Shown piece by piece: positions 47,075 to 58,461 of a DNA stretch of 64,000 nucleotides. The first letter of the stretch is position 1, and every line of letters begins with the position of its first letter. The stretch lies in the NCBI GenBank assembly GCA_020631735.1, contig CM036188.1, positions 17,030,214 through 17,094,213 on the forward strand, written 5' to 3'. The translations under genes and the position numbers were made by a program. The notes under the pieces were generated by a model. That model worked only from the letters and a program-made list of their open reading frames with translations, was not told where the DNA came from and made no database searches. Origin of the DNA: Saccharum officinarum (taxonomy: Eukaryota > Streptophyta > Magnoliopsida > Poales > Poaceae).

Positions 47075-48606
47075 ATGTTCCCCTCATTTTCCGCTCCTCC
47101 GAGTGCTATTGGCTTTGTTAGATCCTCCTTGGACCAATGCTTCATCATGAAAACCCTTGGTGGTTAGAAGAATTCGTGTGTTCAGGATGACTATGTCGCC
47201 CATTTTATTGCCTTGTCAAGCAAGGGAACCGGTCACTGTGGCTAGATGAATTCTTGTGATATCACCTGAGTCTTCTCACCATCGGTATGAGGTTGTTCTA
47301 GTGTTCGCAGGGGCTCGAATGTGTGGACACATTCCCCTTATTGCTCTGCCTATGCCAGGAAGCCTGAGAAGTTCACCAGCGCATTCTTGACGAAGAGGCT
47401 TATTTCCTTCTCCCCCTTGATGCTACTTCCATCTTTAGCAGATGTGATCTACGTTTTTTGGCTCTGTAGGGTTCAGAGTCCCTTCAATCCAATGAAGTCT
47501 TCTTTGGGTTGGTTAGTTGGTTTCGGGTGTAATCCTTTTTGGTAACAATCCTTTGGGATCTGAGGTATCATGATCGTGGAAAGCAATAAATCTTGAATCT
47601 GCTGTGTCTCCTAGTTTTTCGCAGACTGTCCCCTTGATCTCCGGAGCGATGATACTCTTCCATAATCGATTCCGATTGCACAGCCACAAGGGGGTCTATC
47701 ATTGCATCCTCTGGGCCATAAATACAGGCCATAGCCGTGGATGAGAAACCAATCTGCCACATCTCAATTTTCTTGTGTCTTGAGCGCGGACAGCTCCTCT
47801 CATCGTTAGATCCAAATCGTCATTTTTCTGTAGAGATGGAGAATGGCAAGCGATCCGCCGATGAGATCCCTGACGAGTTCACGCCGCCACACCAATGTTT
47901 TCATCTCCAAGAGTAAGGATGATCATGGTTTCGTGATCCTTGAGTGGACTAGTCTAACCTTTCATATCTGCAGGGCCAACTCGAATGGCGGGCTCCTTCC
48001 CCGCACGATCATTGGTCCTAGCGGCGCGCAGGTGGTGGCTCCAGTAAACTCTTCCATGGGACCCTCTGATTCTCAGGGTAACAATGTCCGCCGACTTCTC
48101 CATGAGAGAGATGAGGCCCGGGCGTGGTATTCCAATGCAGCTTGCGACCTTGGGCGCATGGACTTCCATCTGAATGCTCTGCAGGATGCGCTTACCATCT
48201 CAAAAATAGGGCCAACTCTGCTCAAGTGAGGCTTGCCGAAGCTGAGGCTAGAATCACAGGTGAGATTAATTGTGGTGACTTCCCTATTACGCGGATTACA
48301 CAGCAGGATTACGTGGTAGGATTCGTCAATGCTAGGGGTGTTGTACTAGTGTCCCATTTGCACGACGTCCCGAATCACGTCAGGGAAGTTGCACTTCATG
48401 GTGTCCGTCATGGCACTGCTGTTGCCCTGGCCATGGCGCAAGTTCGCTCTGGGTGCGAGCTTGGATTTCTTCCCCATGGTTTTCCAGCTACTGACCGTCC
48501 TAAGGACCATGAGAGCCTGATTGAGGATTTTTCCAATGCTGCCGACACCATAGCCTTCTCTTCCCCAGCCGAAGACATTGTGAGCAAAGTGTTTCTTGGC
48601 CCTTAG
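47075..48606 (+). pseudogene. Degenerate antisense ORF of a Tat-type Gypsy element
   Basis: Three open stretches (from 47075, 47321 and 47843) share one frame, separated by stops. The frame shifts near the A-run at about 48205, and coding continues to 48606. The best part has a helical, charged stretch (LLHERDEARAWYSNAACDL, then AQVRLAEAEARI) suggesting a coiled coil. It lies between pol and the 3' LTR and runs opposite to them. Tat-lineage elements are known to carry extra ORFs in this place and direction, with poorly understood products. I cannot name its function. The stops and shift make it a relic. The alternative, a captured host gene fragment, is not excluded. Confidence 0.55.
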
Positions 48607-48954
48607 ATTATAACAGGAGACTGGCGAATAAATACTTTTTGTTTGAAGTGACTTTTCCTTATTCAAGGAGGATCTCCCCTGTTTCCTTTTATCTTTTGCA
48701 CTATAGGCAATGCATGCCGCACCGGCTTTTGCCTCTCGAGTTGAGTTTAAGATTTCTTATTTTTTGTTCTAAAGGCAATACTTTTCTTAGTACCGGCTAT
48801 AAAAGCTCGATTGAAAATTCAATCGGCTAATTCAAGCATCGACCCAAATACTGGGATAATACTTCTTGAAATGTTTTTCATTGAGTGATCTATTGAACTC
48901 TTCTCCTTCTATTGTTTTTTAGATGTAAGCATTGCCTGGTACGCATCGAGTAAT

Positions 48955-50802
48955 TCAATAAGGCCCTTCCCAGTTCGGTGACCATTTGCCATATGCACTG
49001 TCTTTGGTCCCAATTGGCAAGATCAGCTTCCAAACCAATTCGCCTTCATGGAACTGCTTGGCTTTGACTTTTCTATCATAATACTTGGCAGTCCTTGGCT
49101 TGTTAGCCTCAATGTTTTCCAAAGCGCAAAGCCGATGACAATTTAGATCTTCTGGATCGTCCATCATTAGAACCTTGTAATCATCAGCTGTTAGATTTTC
49201 TTGAGACTTAATAAGTCGTGATCCAGTCCTGATCTCTCAAGGAAGAATGGCTGCATGTCCATAAACTGATTTATAAGGAGAACACTTAGTCGATCCATGG
49301 CATGCCATCCGATAGGACCATAATGATTCGTTCAATGTTAAGTGCCACTTCCTCGATCGGTCGATTATCTTCTTCTTGATCAACATAATAAATGTCTGAT
49401 TGGACGCCTCTGCTTGTCCACTGGCCTGGGCATAGTAGGGAGAGGAGTTTAATAACTTAAATCCTATACCAGTAGCAAAACTCTCGAACTCCTCAGAAAT
49501 GAACATCGCCCCTTGACCGGTAGTGATAGTTTGAGGGATCCCAAACCGATAAATGATATGCTCCTGGACAAAGTCAATCATGTTTTGGGATGTCACTGTC
49601 TTCAGTGGGACTACCTCAACCCACTTGGTGAAGTAATCTGTTGCCACTACTATGAACTTATGGCCTTTGCTGGATGGCAGATAAATTTGGTCGGTTATGT
49701 CAATTCTCCAACATCTAAATGGCCATGGCTTGATTATAGGATTCATGACTAATGCTGGTGACATTTGAACGTTACCAAACCTTTGGCAATCCTGACATCC
49801 TTTATAATACTCAAAACAATCTTCCAGCATTGTTGGCCAGAAATACCCTGATTCTATGGATAATCCGTTTCATTTTATAGGCTGACTGATGAGCTCCGCA
49901 AACTCCTTCGTGGACCTCACCCATGAGGATCTTAGCATCCTATTGACTTAGGCATCTGAGCAACACCCTATCGATTGTCCTATAGTATAGTTGCTCATCC
50001 AGCAGTACGTATTTGATTGATCTATACATGAGCTTTCTAGAGACCTTCTATGATGGATTCCTGAGATAGTTCATTATTTCATCCCTCCAATCACCGGCAA
50101 CGACCTCATTGCTGAAGATCTCTTGAATTTGCTAACAACCAGAAGCGCTTTGAGCTAACCAGTTAGCCTCTTGATTTTGAGCTCTTGGGAGATGCCTGAT
50201 GGTGACCATGGGGAACTCGTCGATCAAACTTCGACATTTCTCATAGTAACCTCTCAAGATGTCATCTTTACACTCGTATAGGCCGATCAATTGATTAATT
50301 AACAACTAAGAATGTCCAAAGATTTCAATTGCATCGGCCTTCACTTCTTGAAGTAGTTTAAGCCCCTTGAAGATAGCCTCATATTCAGCTTGATTATTGG
50401 TCGTCATTGGCTTGATAGTATATGCGAATTCGAAACTTGACCCTCGGGGTGAAATGATAACGATGCCAATACCACACCCTACTTGAATGATGAGCCATTG
50501 AAGAATAAAGTCCAAGGCATTGGTTCCACATAACCAATACTAGGCCCATGATGGTGAGTCACGAAGTTGGCCATTATCTGTCCCTTGACTGCTCTAGCTG
50601 ATTCATATCTCAGGTCAAATTCAGACAATGCCAGAATCCATTTTCCACTCCCCCATGTAGAATCAGCATCGATAACATATGCTTGATTACATCGGCCTTA
50701 GATACCACAGTACACTCGGCTGATAGCAAATAATGCCATAATTTGGTGCATGAGAAATATAGGCATAAGCACAACTTTTCCAAGGGAGAATACCTCGTCT
50801 CT
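48955..50802 (-). pseudogene. Gypsy (Tat-type) pol remnant: RT end, RNase H, integrase
   Basis: Minus-strand pieces in order: the end of the RT-linked RNase H (YSPLEKLCLCLYFSCTKL, about 50610-50800); a second RNase H (GIGIVIISPRG, NNQAEYEAIF; 50306-50515); and integrase (49237-49830) with the zinc-binding CQDCQRFG, core WRIDITDQ, GHKFIVVATDYFTKW and QAEASNQT. A C-terminal piece (48955-49167, ENIEANKPRTAKYYDRKVK) follows. A second RNase H domain is typical of the Tat lineage. Pieces lie in different frames with stops between them. The second integrase Asp (normally TTDQG) reads TTGQG near 49515. Gag, protease and most of RT are missing: homology stops at 50802, where another LTR-like sequence begins. 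Confidence 0.82.
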
Positions 50803-52354
50803 GTAACACCTTGGGTGTTGAGCTCACACATTTGCACTTGCATTGCATAGTATGAGTGTGTATACCTCTCATTCATGCATAATCATGAGCTTAATACATG
50901 AAACATATCAATGTAACATGTGAAACATGCATCTAAAACCAATGAAACATTGTTGTGAAACATATGTTTCATACACTTGTTACTCTATGTTTCAATACAT
51001 GATTGCCTGGCTTGTGAGTTTGGATGATGCAAATGGGTGCTAAATGTCATAACAACACTTTATTCATGCTTAGAACACTATTGGAAACAAAGTTGGTAAT
51101 TGTGGTTTGGTCAAATTCAAATTCAATTGCGAGTTGACTTTGTTTGACCGCCTAGAGTGTTCTTGTTTGAGCTACGCTCAATGTTGACTTAGAGACTTTG
51201 CATGTCAGTAGCACCTTAACAAAAGTTGTAGTAAATTTTATAAGGAACAATGTTGACCGCCTAGAGTGTTCTTTAGTGACATTGAGCTAGAAATGTGCAG
51301 AACATGTTCGAAAAGGGCCCACAAGGCAGAGATAGGGGTTGAGTCTTAACTGCGTTTTCAATTTCATGTACCAATGTTGATGATCCGTAGCTCCTAACCT
51401 AGGTCGAACTAGAGCAAGTTCATGTAGACAAAAATGGAGATTGAGCATAGCTCTACAAGTTTGTTCACTAGAGTTTTTCCAAACGACGCACGGATTAGGA
51501 GAGGTAGACGCTGGAAAATGCCCTGTCAGTCCTCATTGCTGGGGACTGAACTGGCTTGACCGATTTCAAATCGGTCGGCCATGGCCGACCGCGCGCAGGG
51601 CCAGGCCATGCTCCGTCTTCGCTCCCACTCTCGTGCGCCGGTGAGCTCAACCTGGCAACACGCTGCTACTGCTCTCCACTCCCTCTCATTCTCTCGCTCT
51701 TGCCTTGCCTCTCCTGCTCGCGTAGCCGAGGCGACGCCGCTCGGCATCGCCGCTGTGCCCTTCCCGGACATGTAGCGCCACCACCGTACCTCCATTTCTC
51801 AATCCACTATGCCAACAGCTGCGCCTCGCTCCGCTCTACCACCTCCACCCAATAGCGCCGCCGTTCGAGCATAGGTGAGGCAGGAATACACAATGCGACC
51901 GCAGCGACATCCACCGGAGTGCCACCGAGCTCGAGCTCGACGCACCCAGCCTCGCTCCGAGCTCCTTCTCCCTCTTCCTCCTGTGTCGCTCATTCTCGCC
52001 GTAGAGAGGAGCTCCTGTAGCGACTCGTTTAGATGCTACTGCAGCGTTCACGCTAGGACGCGCTGGCGTACCGCCACGCCATGGCCGCCGCCACGCCGTG
52101 CACGTGGCCGACCTCACCGGCGACCTCTGCTGAGGCCTAGATGGCCTCGATAGCTCTGCTAGGTCACCACGAAGTTGTAGCTGTCATCGCCTCAACGAGC
52201 CGTGGCCGGTGTACCGCCGTGCCGCTCCGCCCTCCTGCCATCACCACCGGCGTCCTACCACCAGTGAACCCTAGGTCACTTTAGGCAGACCACCCGATGC
52301 GGCTCGACGTGAGGAGTGTAGTCGTGCACTTCTCCTCGCCGGATTCCTCACCGG
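50803..52354 (+). repeat. Probable truncated LTR of another retroelement
   Basis: Starts tgtaacaccttgggtgttg exactly where the Gypsy pol stops, as an LTR would. It is AT-rich at first, then GC-rich (51540-52300). The plus-strand Copia LTR interrupts it at 52355, so the far end is not seen. The 51526-52153 frames are overlapping GC-rich shadows on both strands without domains. The family is not identified. Confidence 0.45.
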
Positions 52355-54338
52355 TGAAAGTCCTATGTTTGGTGTTGGTAATTAGTGACAATGCCTAAGT
52401 ACTAATCCCATGCCTAAGTTGTATGTAGCATATGAGGATTAGTACACTCCAAGGTTGGTGGCAAGATGGACATGGTGATCATGATGGCCACACTTGGATT
52501 TGGACGCAACCCTACGTGATCAAGGCAAAGGTATATGCTTAAGGATTGTGTTTTAGTAACCAAGACACCTAGTGGGTGTGGTTACATTATAGGATAGATA
52601 GTCGTACTATAAAGAGGGGAATGACACGGCTATTGAACTCCTAAGTGCCTCTAGATGTGTATTTCATGATCATATGCATTTGGATAGAACTAATATCGCC
52701 TCGGAAAATGATTGTGAAAATGCTAACACACTCACACATGACGAGATGACTTGGTGATGTTAGCACGTTTGCGACGGCGATGGAGTTTGAGCGGTAGAGA
52801 GGGTTTGGGATCCTCTCTCCCTCCCGCCGAGCTTGCGAGGCGGGATTCAGGCGTTTTCGAGAAGTTGAAACGATTATTTTCCACTACGCCGGAAGTCTGG
52901 AAAAGAAACGGAGGCAAACGGAGGTCACAGAGGTGACCGGACGCTGAACCGGACGCGGTCCTTGCATGACCGGACGCATCCGGTCAGTGTTCAGTGTCTG
53001 CGCATTTTTCAGTTCGATGATCGGACGCGAGGCGCGTCCGGTCACTGATGATCGGACGCGTCCGATCGTTCAGGGAGCTTACTAGACTCTAACCGGACGC
53101 TGGCACTGTCGCGTCCGGTCATTTTCTTCAGCGCGTCCGGTCACTATTTCGTTGAGCGCTGCTCAGGCGACCAGCGCGTCCGGTCCTTCACGGGACCAGC
53201 GCGTCCGGTCGTTCCCGGCGCGTCCGGTCAGTTGGACCAGCGCGTCCGGTCGTTGCTTCGCAGTTAGCCGTTGGGCGACCAGCGCGTCCGGTCATTTGGA
53301 CCAGCGCGTCCGGTCAGTACTTCACGAGTTAGCCGTTGGGCGACCGGCGCGTCCGGTCAGTTGGACCAGCGCGTCCGGTCAGCCCGATTTTGGCTGTTTA
53401 AAGTTTCTAACGGCTATATTCGAAGGGGTACGTCTATAAATACTCGTTGGCTGGCTCAAGGCTCCCTCTCTCGAATATTTGACATACTTATGAGCACTTT
53501 GAGCTAAGCAACTCCCCTCCCACTCATCTCTCTTGCTTCTTTGCATATTCGAAGTGAGATTGAGTGATCCAAGTGCATTTGCATTGTGAGATTGCATCTA
53601 GTTGGCACTTGGTGGTTGATTTGCTGCGGGATTCTTGTTTCTCTTGGTGGTTGCCACCACCTAGACGGCTTGGAGCAGCTTGGAGGCGTTGGCAAGAGTT
53701 GGTGATTGTTCTTGGCCACCTCCGGTGATTGTGAGAGGTTTGTGCCTACCTCAGCGAAGCGCCAAAGGCAACATTAGTATATTGCTCGTGTCATTGCAAC
53801 CTTTTGCCATTTGGTAGGTTCTTGTGGCGCCTTTTGAGAGGCTCGGTGTGTGACCGATTAGCCACCGAACCACGTGGTGAAGAGGGACACAACGGGGATT
53901 AGTGTGCCGGCAAGCACGTGAACCTCGGGATAAATCTTCGTGTCATCACTTTCATATTGTGATTGATTGATCCCGGTGTTTGGTTATCTTGGTATTCATC
54001 TCTTGATTATATTGATTGGTTGGCTCAATTCTTCGCCCCTCGGTGATACCCTCCTAACTCTCTCATGTATTATTTTCTTAGTTATCTTTGCTAGCAAGTT
54101 AGCTTTGCTAGAGTAGCTTCTTTGTGTAGCTTGCTAGTTGTAGTTTCCTTCTCGGTTTGACTTGTGCGGTTGAGTTCAATTACTAGAATTGTGAATTGGT
54201 TAGGTGGCTTGCAAACACCCCGTAGGCTAAGCAAAACTCGCATCTCGCTATTTGTTTTATTGATAAACTTGTTTAGCTTATCTTTGTAGAAAATTTTAAT
54301 AGGCTATTCACCCCCCCTCTAGCCATCAAGACCTTTCA
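52355..54338 (+). repeat. 5' LTR of the plus-strand Copia element
   Basis: Starts TGAAAG and ends CTTTCA, a perfect 6-base inverted terminus, and is directly followed by the primer binding site. It repeats at 60546-62459. A GC-rich minisatellite occupies 52930-53380. The bases before it are accgg, a possible target-site duplication whose partner is not visible. Confidence 0.88.
52930..53380. repeat. Palindromic minisatellite inside the LTR
   Basis: At least ten copies of gcgtccggtc, mostly within 'gaccagcgcgtccggtca' units spaced 18-45 bases apart. An exact 18-base palindrome gatcggacgcgtccgatc lies at 53050-53067. The array recurs at about 61100-61540 in the post-gap copy. Confidence 0.85.
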
Positions 54339-54340
54339 AG

Positions 54341-54353
54341 TGGTATCGGAGCC
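54341..54353 (+). other. Primer binding site of the plus-strand Copia element
   Basis: tggtatcggagcc starts two bases after the LTR end and matches the 3' end of initiator tRNA-Met except for one base in the usual TGGTATCAGAGCC. Confidence 0.85.
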
Positions 54354-54392
54354 GTGGTCACCGTTTGTAAGGCTTAACAACCTCGGTGTAAG

Positions 54393-56581
54393 ATGGCTCA
54401 AGTTATGTTCAATCATGTTAGTGGCAAGCCTCCATTCTTTGATGGCGTCTCTTCCTTTGATCATTGGAAAAGGAAGATGAAGCAATATCTAGGCAATATA
54501 CATGAGAAGGTTTGGGATGTGACCAAAGAAGGATACGTCATTCTTGATGAGGAAAACCTCACTCCCAATGACCGCATCAACAAACAATGCAATACGGCGG
54601 CACTTGACAGAATCTATCGTGCCATTGATGATAAAGTATTTGAGCAAATCAAAGATCTTGAAAAGGCAAATGAGCTTTGGATAAGTCTTGAAGAAACATA
54701 TGAAGGCACTTCAACGGTAAAAAGTGCCAAACTATATATGCTCAAGGACAAGTTCTCCACATTCAAGATGAAGGATGATGAATCCATCCCGGAGATGTTC
54801 TATAGGCTCCAAGTCATTGTCAATGATCTCAAGGGGCTTGGGGAGAAGGTTGAGGACAAGGACTTCTCACACAAGTTCTTGATGTGCTTACCCAAGAAGT
54901 TTGCCACCTTGAGAAGAATGATCTTTAGAGAGGGATTGGACAAGGTCAAACCAACCAATGTGCTTGGAGATATAATGACCGATGCCCAATACAATGATGA
55001 TGAAGATGAGGTAGAAGAGAAGAAGGAGACCAAGGTCAAGCAAGAGAAGCCCATTGCATTCAAGGCTTCATCCTCTAAGAGCAAGAGCAAGGTGGAGAGT
55101 GATGATGATGATCCATTCGATGATGAGACCATGGCTCTCCATGTGCATAAGATGGGAAGGTTCATGAAGAAGAGAGGATATGGGGCAAGGAAGAGGAGAG
55201 ACACTATAAAGGCAAAGACCCTTTGCTACAATTGCAATAGCCCCGATCACATAGTGGCGGATTGCCCCTATGAAGATAAGAGATTTCATAATGGGGACTT
55301 GAAGCTCAAGAAGAACAAGAAGGATAAGAAAGAGAATGAGAAGAAAGCAAAGAAGAGCTTCACTTTCAACAACAAGAAGAAGGGTGGTGGTTATGTAGTC
55401 ACTTGGGATAGTGACAACTCCGATAGTGATGATGATGAAAGCTCTAGTGATGATGAGAGGATCACTCGGCGAGCCATTGCAAACATCGCCCTCTCCAACA
55501 AGCCATCCATCTTCGACACTACATCAACATGCCTTATGGCCAAGCCTACCAAGGTAAAACATGATGATAGTGATGATGATTCTTGTGCTAGTGATGATTG
55601 TAGGAGTGATGATGAGGAGGATGAGGACTACTCCAAGGATGATCTATTAGGCATAATAGATCAAATGAGCAAGGGCTACAAGAGGACAACCAAGAAATAC
55701 AAAATCTTGAAACAAGAGCTCATTGCCAAGAGCAATGAAAATGATGCCTTGATGGAGGAGCTTGTTGCTCTCAAAAAGAGTAAGGAGTGCAAAGGAATTG
55801 AACAAGAGCTCAAAGCTCTTAGGAAATCCTTTGATGAGCTAGAGGCTTCTCGTGAGTGTCTAAAGGAAGACCACGAGGATCTTGAAATTGCTCACACTAG
55901 GCTTAAGGAAGCCCACTCCACTCTACTTGTGCTCATCAAGGAAAAGGACCTTAAGTTGGAGAAGTTCATGAAGGAAGCTAAGGAGGAGCAAGTGATTGTT
56001 ACTTGTGATATTGGACTAACATGTGATATTATTGATGATTCTTTATTTGTTAGTCCTACTAATGCTTCATGTAGCTCATCATCATCCACCACAACCAACT
56101 CTACCTCTACTACTAGTGATTCATCACTTGTGGTTGAGACTCTCAAGAGAGAGGTTGATGATCTCACCCGCGCATTAGGCAACGCCTATGGTGGGGATGC
56201 CCGCTTGCTAAAATGCTTGGGTAGCCAAAGGTTCTCTCTTAACAAGAGGGATTGGGCTATACTCCTAAGAAGGGCAAGGCGGCCTTTGCTACTACAAAGT
56301 CTCACTTTGTGAAGGGCAATGGTCGTTATTGCAATAGATGCAAGCAAGTTGAGCATCTAGAGATTAATTGCAATAAAATGAACAAGAACAAGAAAAATGC
56401 TAATGTACCTTATATTCCTTTTGATTCTTGTTATGTGCTTACCAAGGGTGAGAAAGGTGTGCATGCTAGGTTTGTTGGTACACCAATTATGGGCCCAAAG
56501 AAGAAGGCCATTTGGGTACCAAAGAGCTTAGTGACTAACCTCCAAGGACCCAAGCAAGTATGGGTACCTAAAAGACATTAA
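54393..56581 (+). pseudogene. Copia gag (one frameshift)
   Basis: ATG at 54393, 54 bases after the LTR. The order is an N-terminal KPPFFDGVSSFDHWK motif, a capsid-like domain, an acidic/Lys-rich linker, zinc knuckle CYNCNSPDHIVADC, a Lys-rich and Asp/Ser-rich region, a long coiled coil (about residues 430-530), a Ser/Thr run, then a second knuckle CNRCKQVEHLEINC. A 1-base loss near 56245-56250 (in a G run) moves the end into another frame (56252-56581). Gag stops with TAA at 56579-56581. The product would form cytoplasmic particles. Apart from the shift the gene is complete. Confidence 0.88.
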
Positions 56582-56593
56582 ATTGTTTTGTAG

Positions 56594-58461
56594 GTAAATT
56601 ACAAGGCCGGAGGAAGGCATTGGGTTCTTGATAGTGGGTGCTCTCAACATATGACTGGTGATTCAAGAATGTTCAACTCTCTCAAATCAAATGATAGTGG
56701 CATTGATAGTATCACATTTGGTGACAATAGCAAGGGTGATGTAAAGGCTCTTGGAAGGATTGCAATCTCTAATGATCATAGCATTTCCAATGTGCTCTTA
56801 GTTGAAAAGTTGAACTTCAATCTTCTCTTGGTTGCTCAATTGTGTGATCTCGGTTTCAAGTGCATATTTGGTGTTGATGATGTGGAGATAGTTAGTGTTG
56901 ATGGCTCTAACTTGATCTTCAAAGGCTTTAGATATGAGAATCTATACTTGGTTGATTTCAATGCTAGTGACACTCAACTTTCAACATGCTTGCTCACCAA
57001 ATCAAGTATGGGTTGGTTATGGCATAGAAGACTAGGTCATGTTGGCATGAAGCAATTGAACAAGTTAGTGAAGCATGACTTAGTTAGAGGCTTGAAGGAT
57101 GTCACATTTGAAAAGATAAGCTATGTAGTGCATGTCAAGCCGGAAAGCAAGTAGGCAACACTCATCCATTGAAGAGCATTATGAGTACTTCCAAGGCATT
57201 TGAGTTGTTGCACATGGATCTATTTGGGCCAACTACATACACAAGCATTGGTGGCAACAAGTATGGTTTTGTGATTGTGGATGATTTCACTAGATACACA
57301 TGGGTATTCTTTCTTGTGGACAAGAGTGATGTATTTGACATATTCAAGAAGTTCATCAAGAGAGTGCAAAATGAGTTTGAGACCACAATCAAGAAAGTAA
57401 GAAGTGACAATGGAAGTGAGTTTAGAAACACAAGAGTTGATGAGCTATGTGAAGAGCTTGGAATCAAGCATCAATTCTCGGCCAAGTATACACCTCAATC
57501 AAATGGCCTAGTTGAAAGGAAGAATAGAACCTTAATTGATATGGCAAGATCAATGTTGAATGAGTATAATGTGAGTCATTCATTTTGGGCCGAAGCAATC
57601 AACACGGCTTGCTTTTATAGCAACCGTCTCTATTGCCACAAGTTCCTTGAGAAGACATCATATGAGATCTTAAATGGAAGAAAGCCCAACATTGCATACT
57701 TTCGGGTATTTGGTTGTAAATGCTATATCTTGAAGAAAGGCACTAGATTGAGCAAGTTTGAGAAGAAATGTGATGAAGGATTCTTACTTGGTTACTCAAC
57801 TACTAGCAAAGCTTATAGAGTTTGGAATTTAGCTAGTGGTCAACTTGAAGAAGTGCATGATGTTGAGTTTGATGAAACAAATGGTTCTCAAGATGAAGAA
57901 GATAACTTAGATGATGTGAGAGAAACTCAATTGAGTAATGCTATGAAAGAGATGGATATTGGCGATATTAGACCAAAACAAGTAATTCATGTGGATGATG
58001 ACAAAGATCAAGTGCTCCAAAGTCCAATTACACAAGCTAGTGGTTCTCTAATGCAAAATCAAGCTAGTACATCATCTCAAGTGCAACAAGATCAACAAGT
58101 GGCTAGTTCATCATCTCCAACTCATGATCAACATCAACATCCAAGCAATCAAGTCCAAGTGCTTCAACCAACTAACATTGCAAGAGACCATCCATTGGAT
58201 TCCATCATTGGTGACATACAAAGAGGAGTTCAAACTAGATCAAGATTGGCATCATTTTGTGGTCACTCTTCTTTTGTGTCAATGGAAGAACCCAAGGACA
58301 TTGATAGAGCATTGAGAGATCCGGATTGGGTAAATGCAATGCATGAAGAGCTCAACAACTTTAAGAGAAATGAAGTATGGGAACTAATTGAAGGCCTAAG
58401 GATCACAATGTCATTGGAACAAGATGGGTCTTTCGCAACAAACAAGATCAAGATGGGATAG
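56594..58461 (+). pseudogene. Copia pol, first part: protease and integrase
   Basis: Begins after the gag stop in the same frame, with a second stop (TAG, 56591-56593) between. The protease active site is in HWVLDSGCSQHMTGD. The pre-integrase domain has WHRRLGHVG. A 1-base loss near 57121 disrupts the following CxxC motif, and the frame resumes at 57169. The integrase core keeps LLHMDLFGP, VRSDNGSEF and QSNGLVERKN, the three catalytic residues. After a variable Gln/Ser-rich linker the RT start (DPDWVNAMHEELNNF) is reached. Another 1-base loss near 58400 ends the frame at 58461. Confidence 0.88.

Noticed and set aside
51526..52153. Overlapping ORFs on both strands
   Set aside because: GC-rich LTR-like sequence gives open frames in several phases. 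No domain or splice pattern supports a gene.
53030..53380. CRISPR-like array of short repeats
   Set aside because: Repeat spacing is irregular, the units are palindromic, there are no cas genes, and the genome is a plant's.
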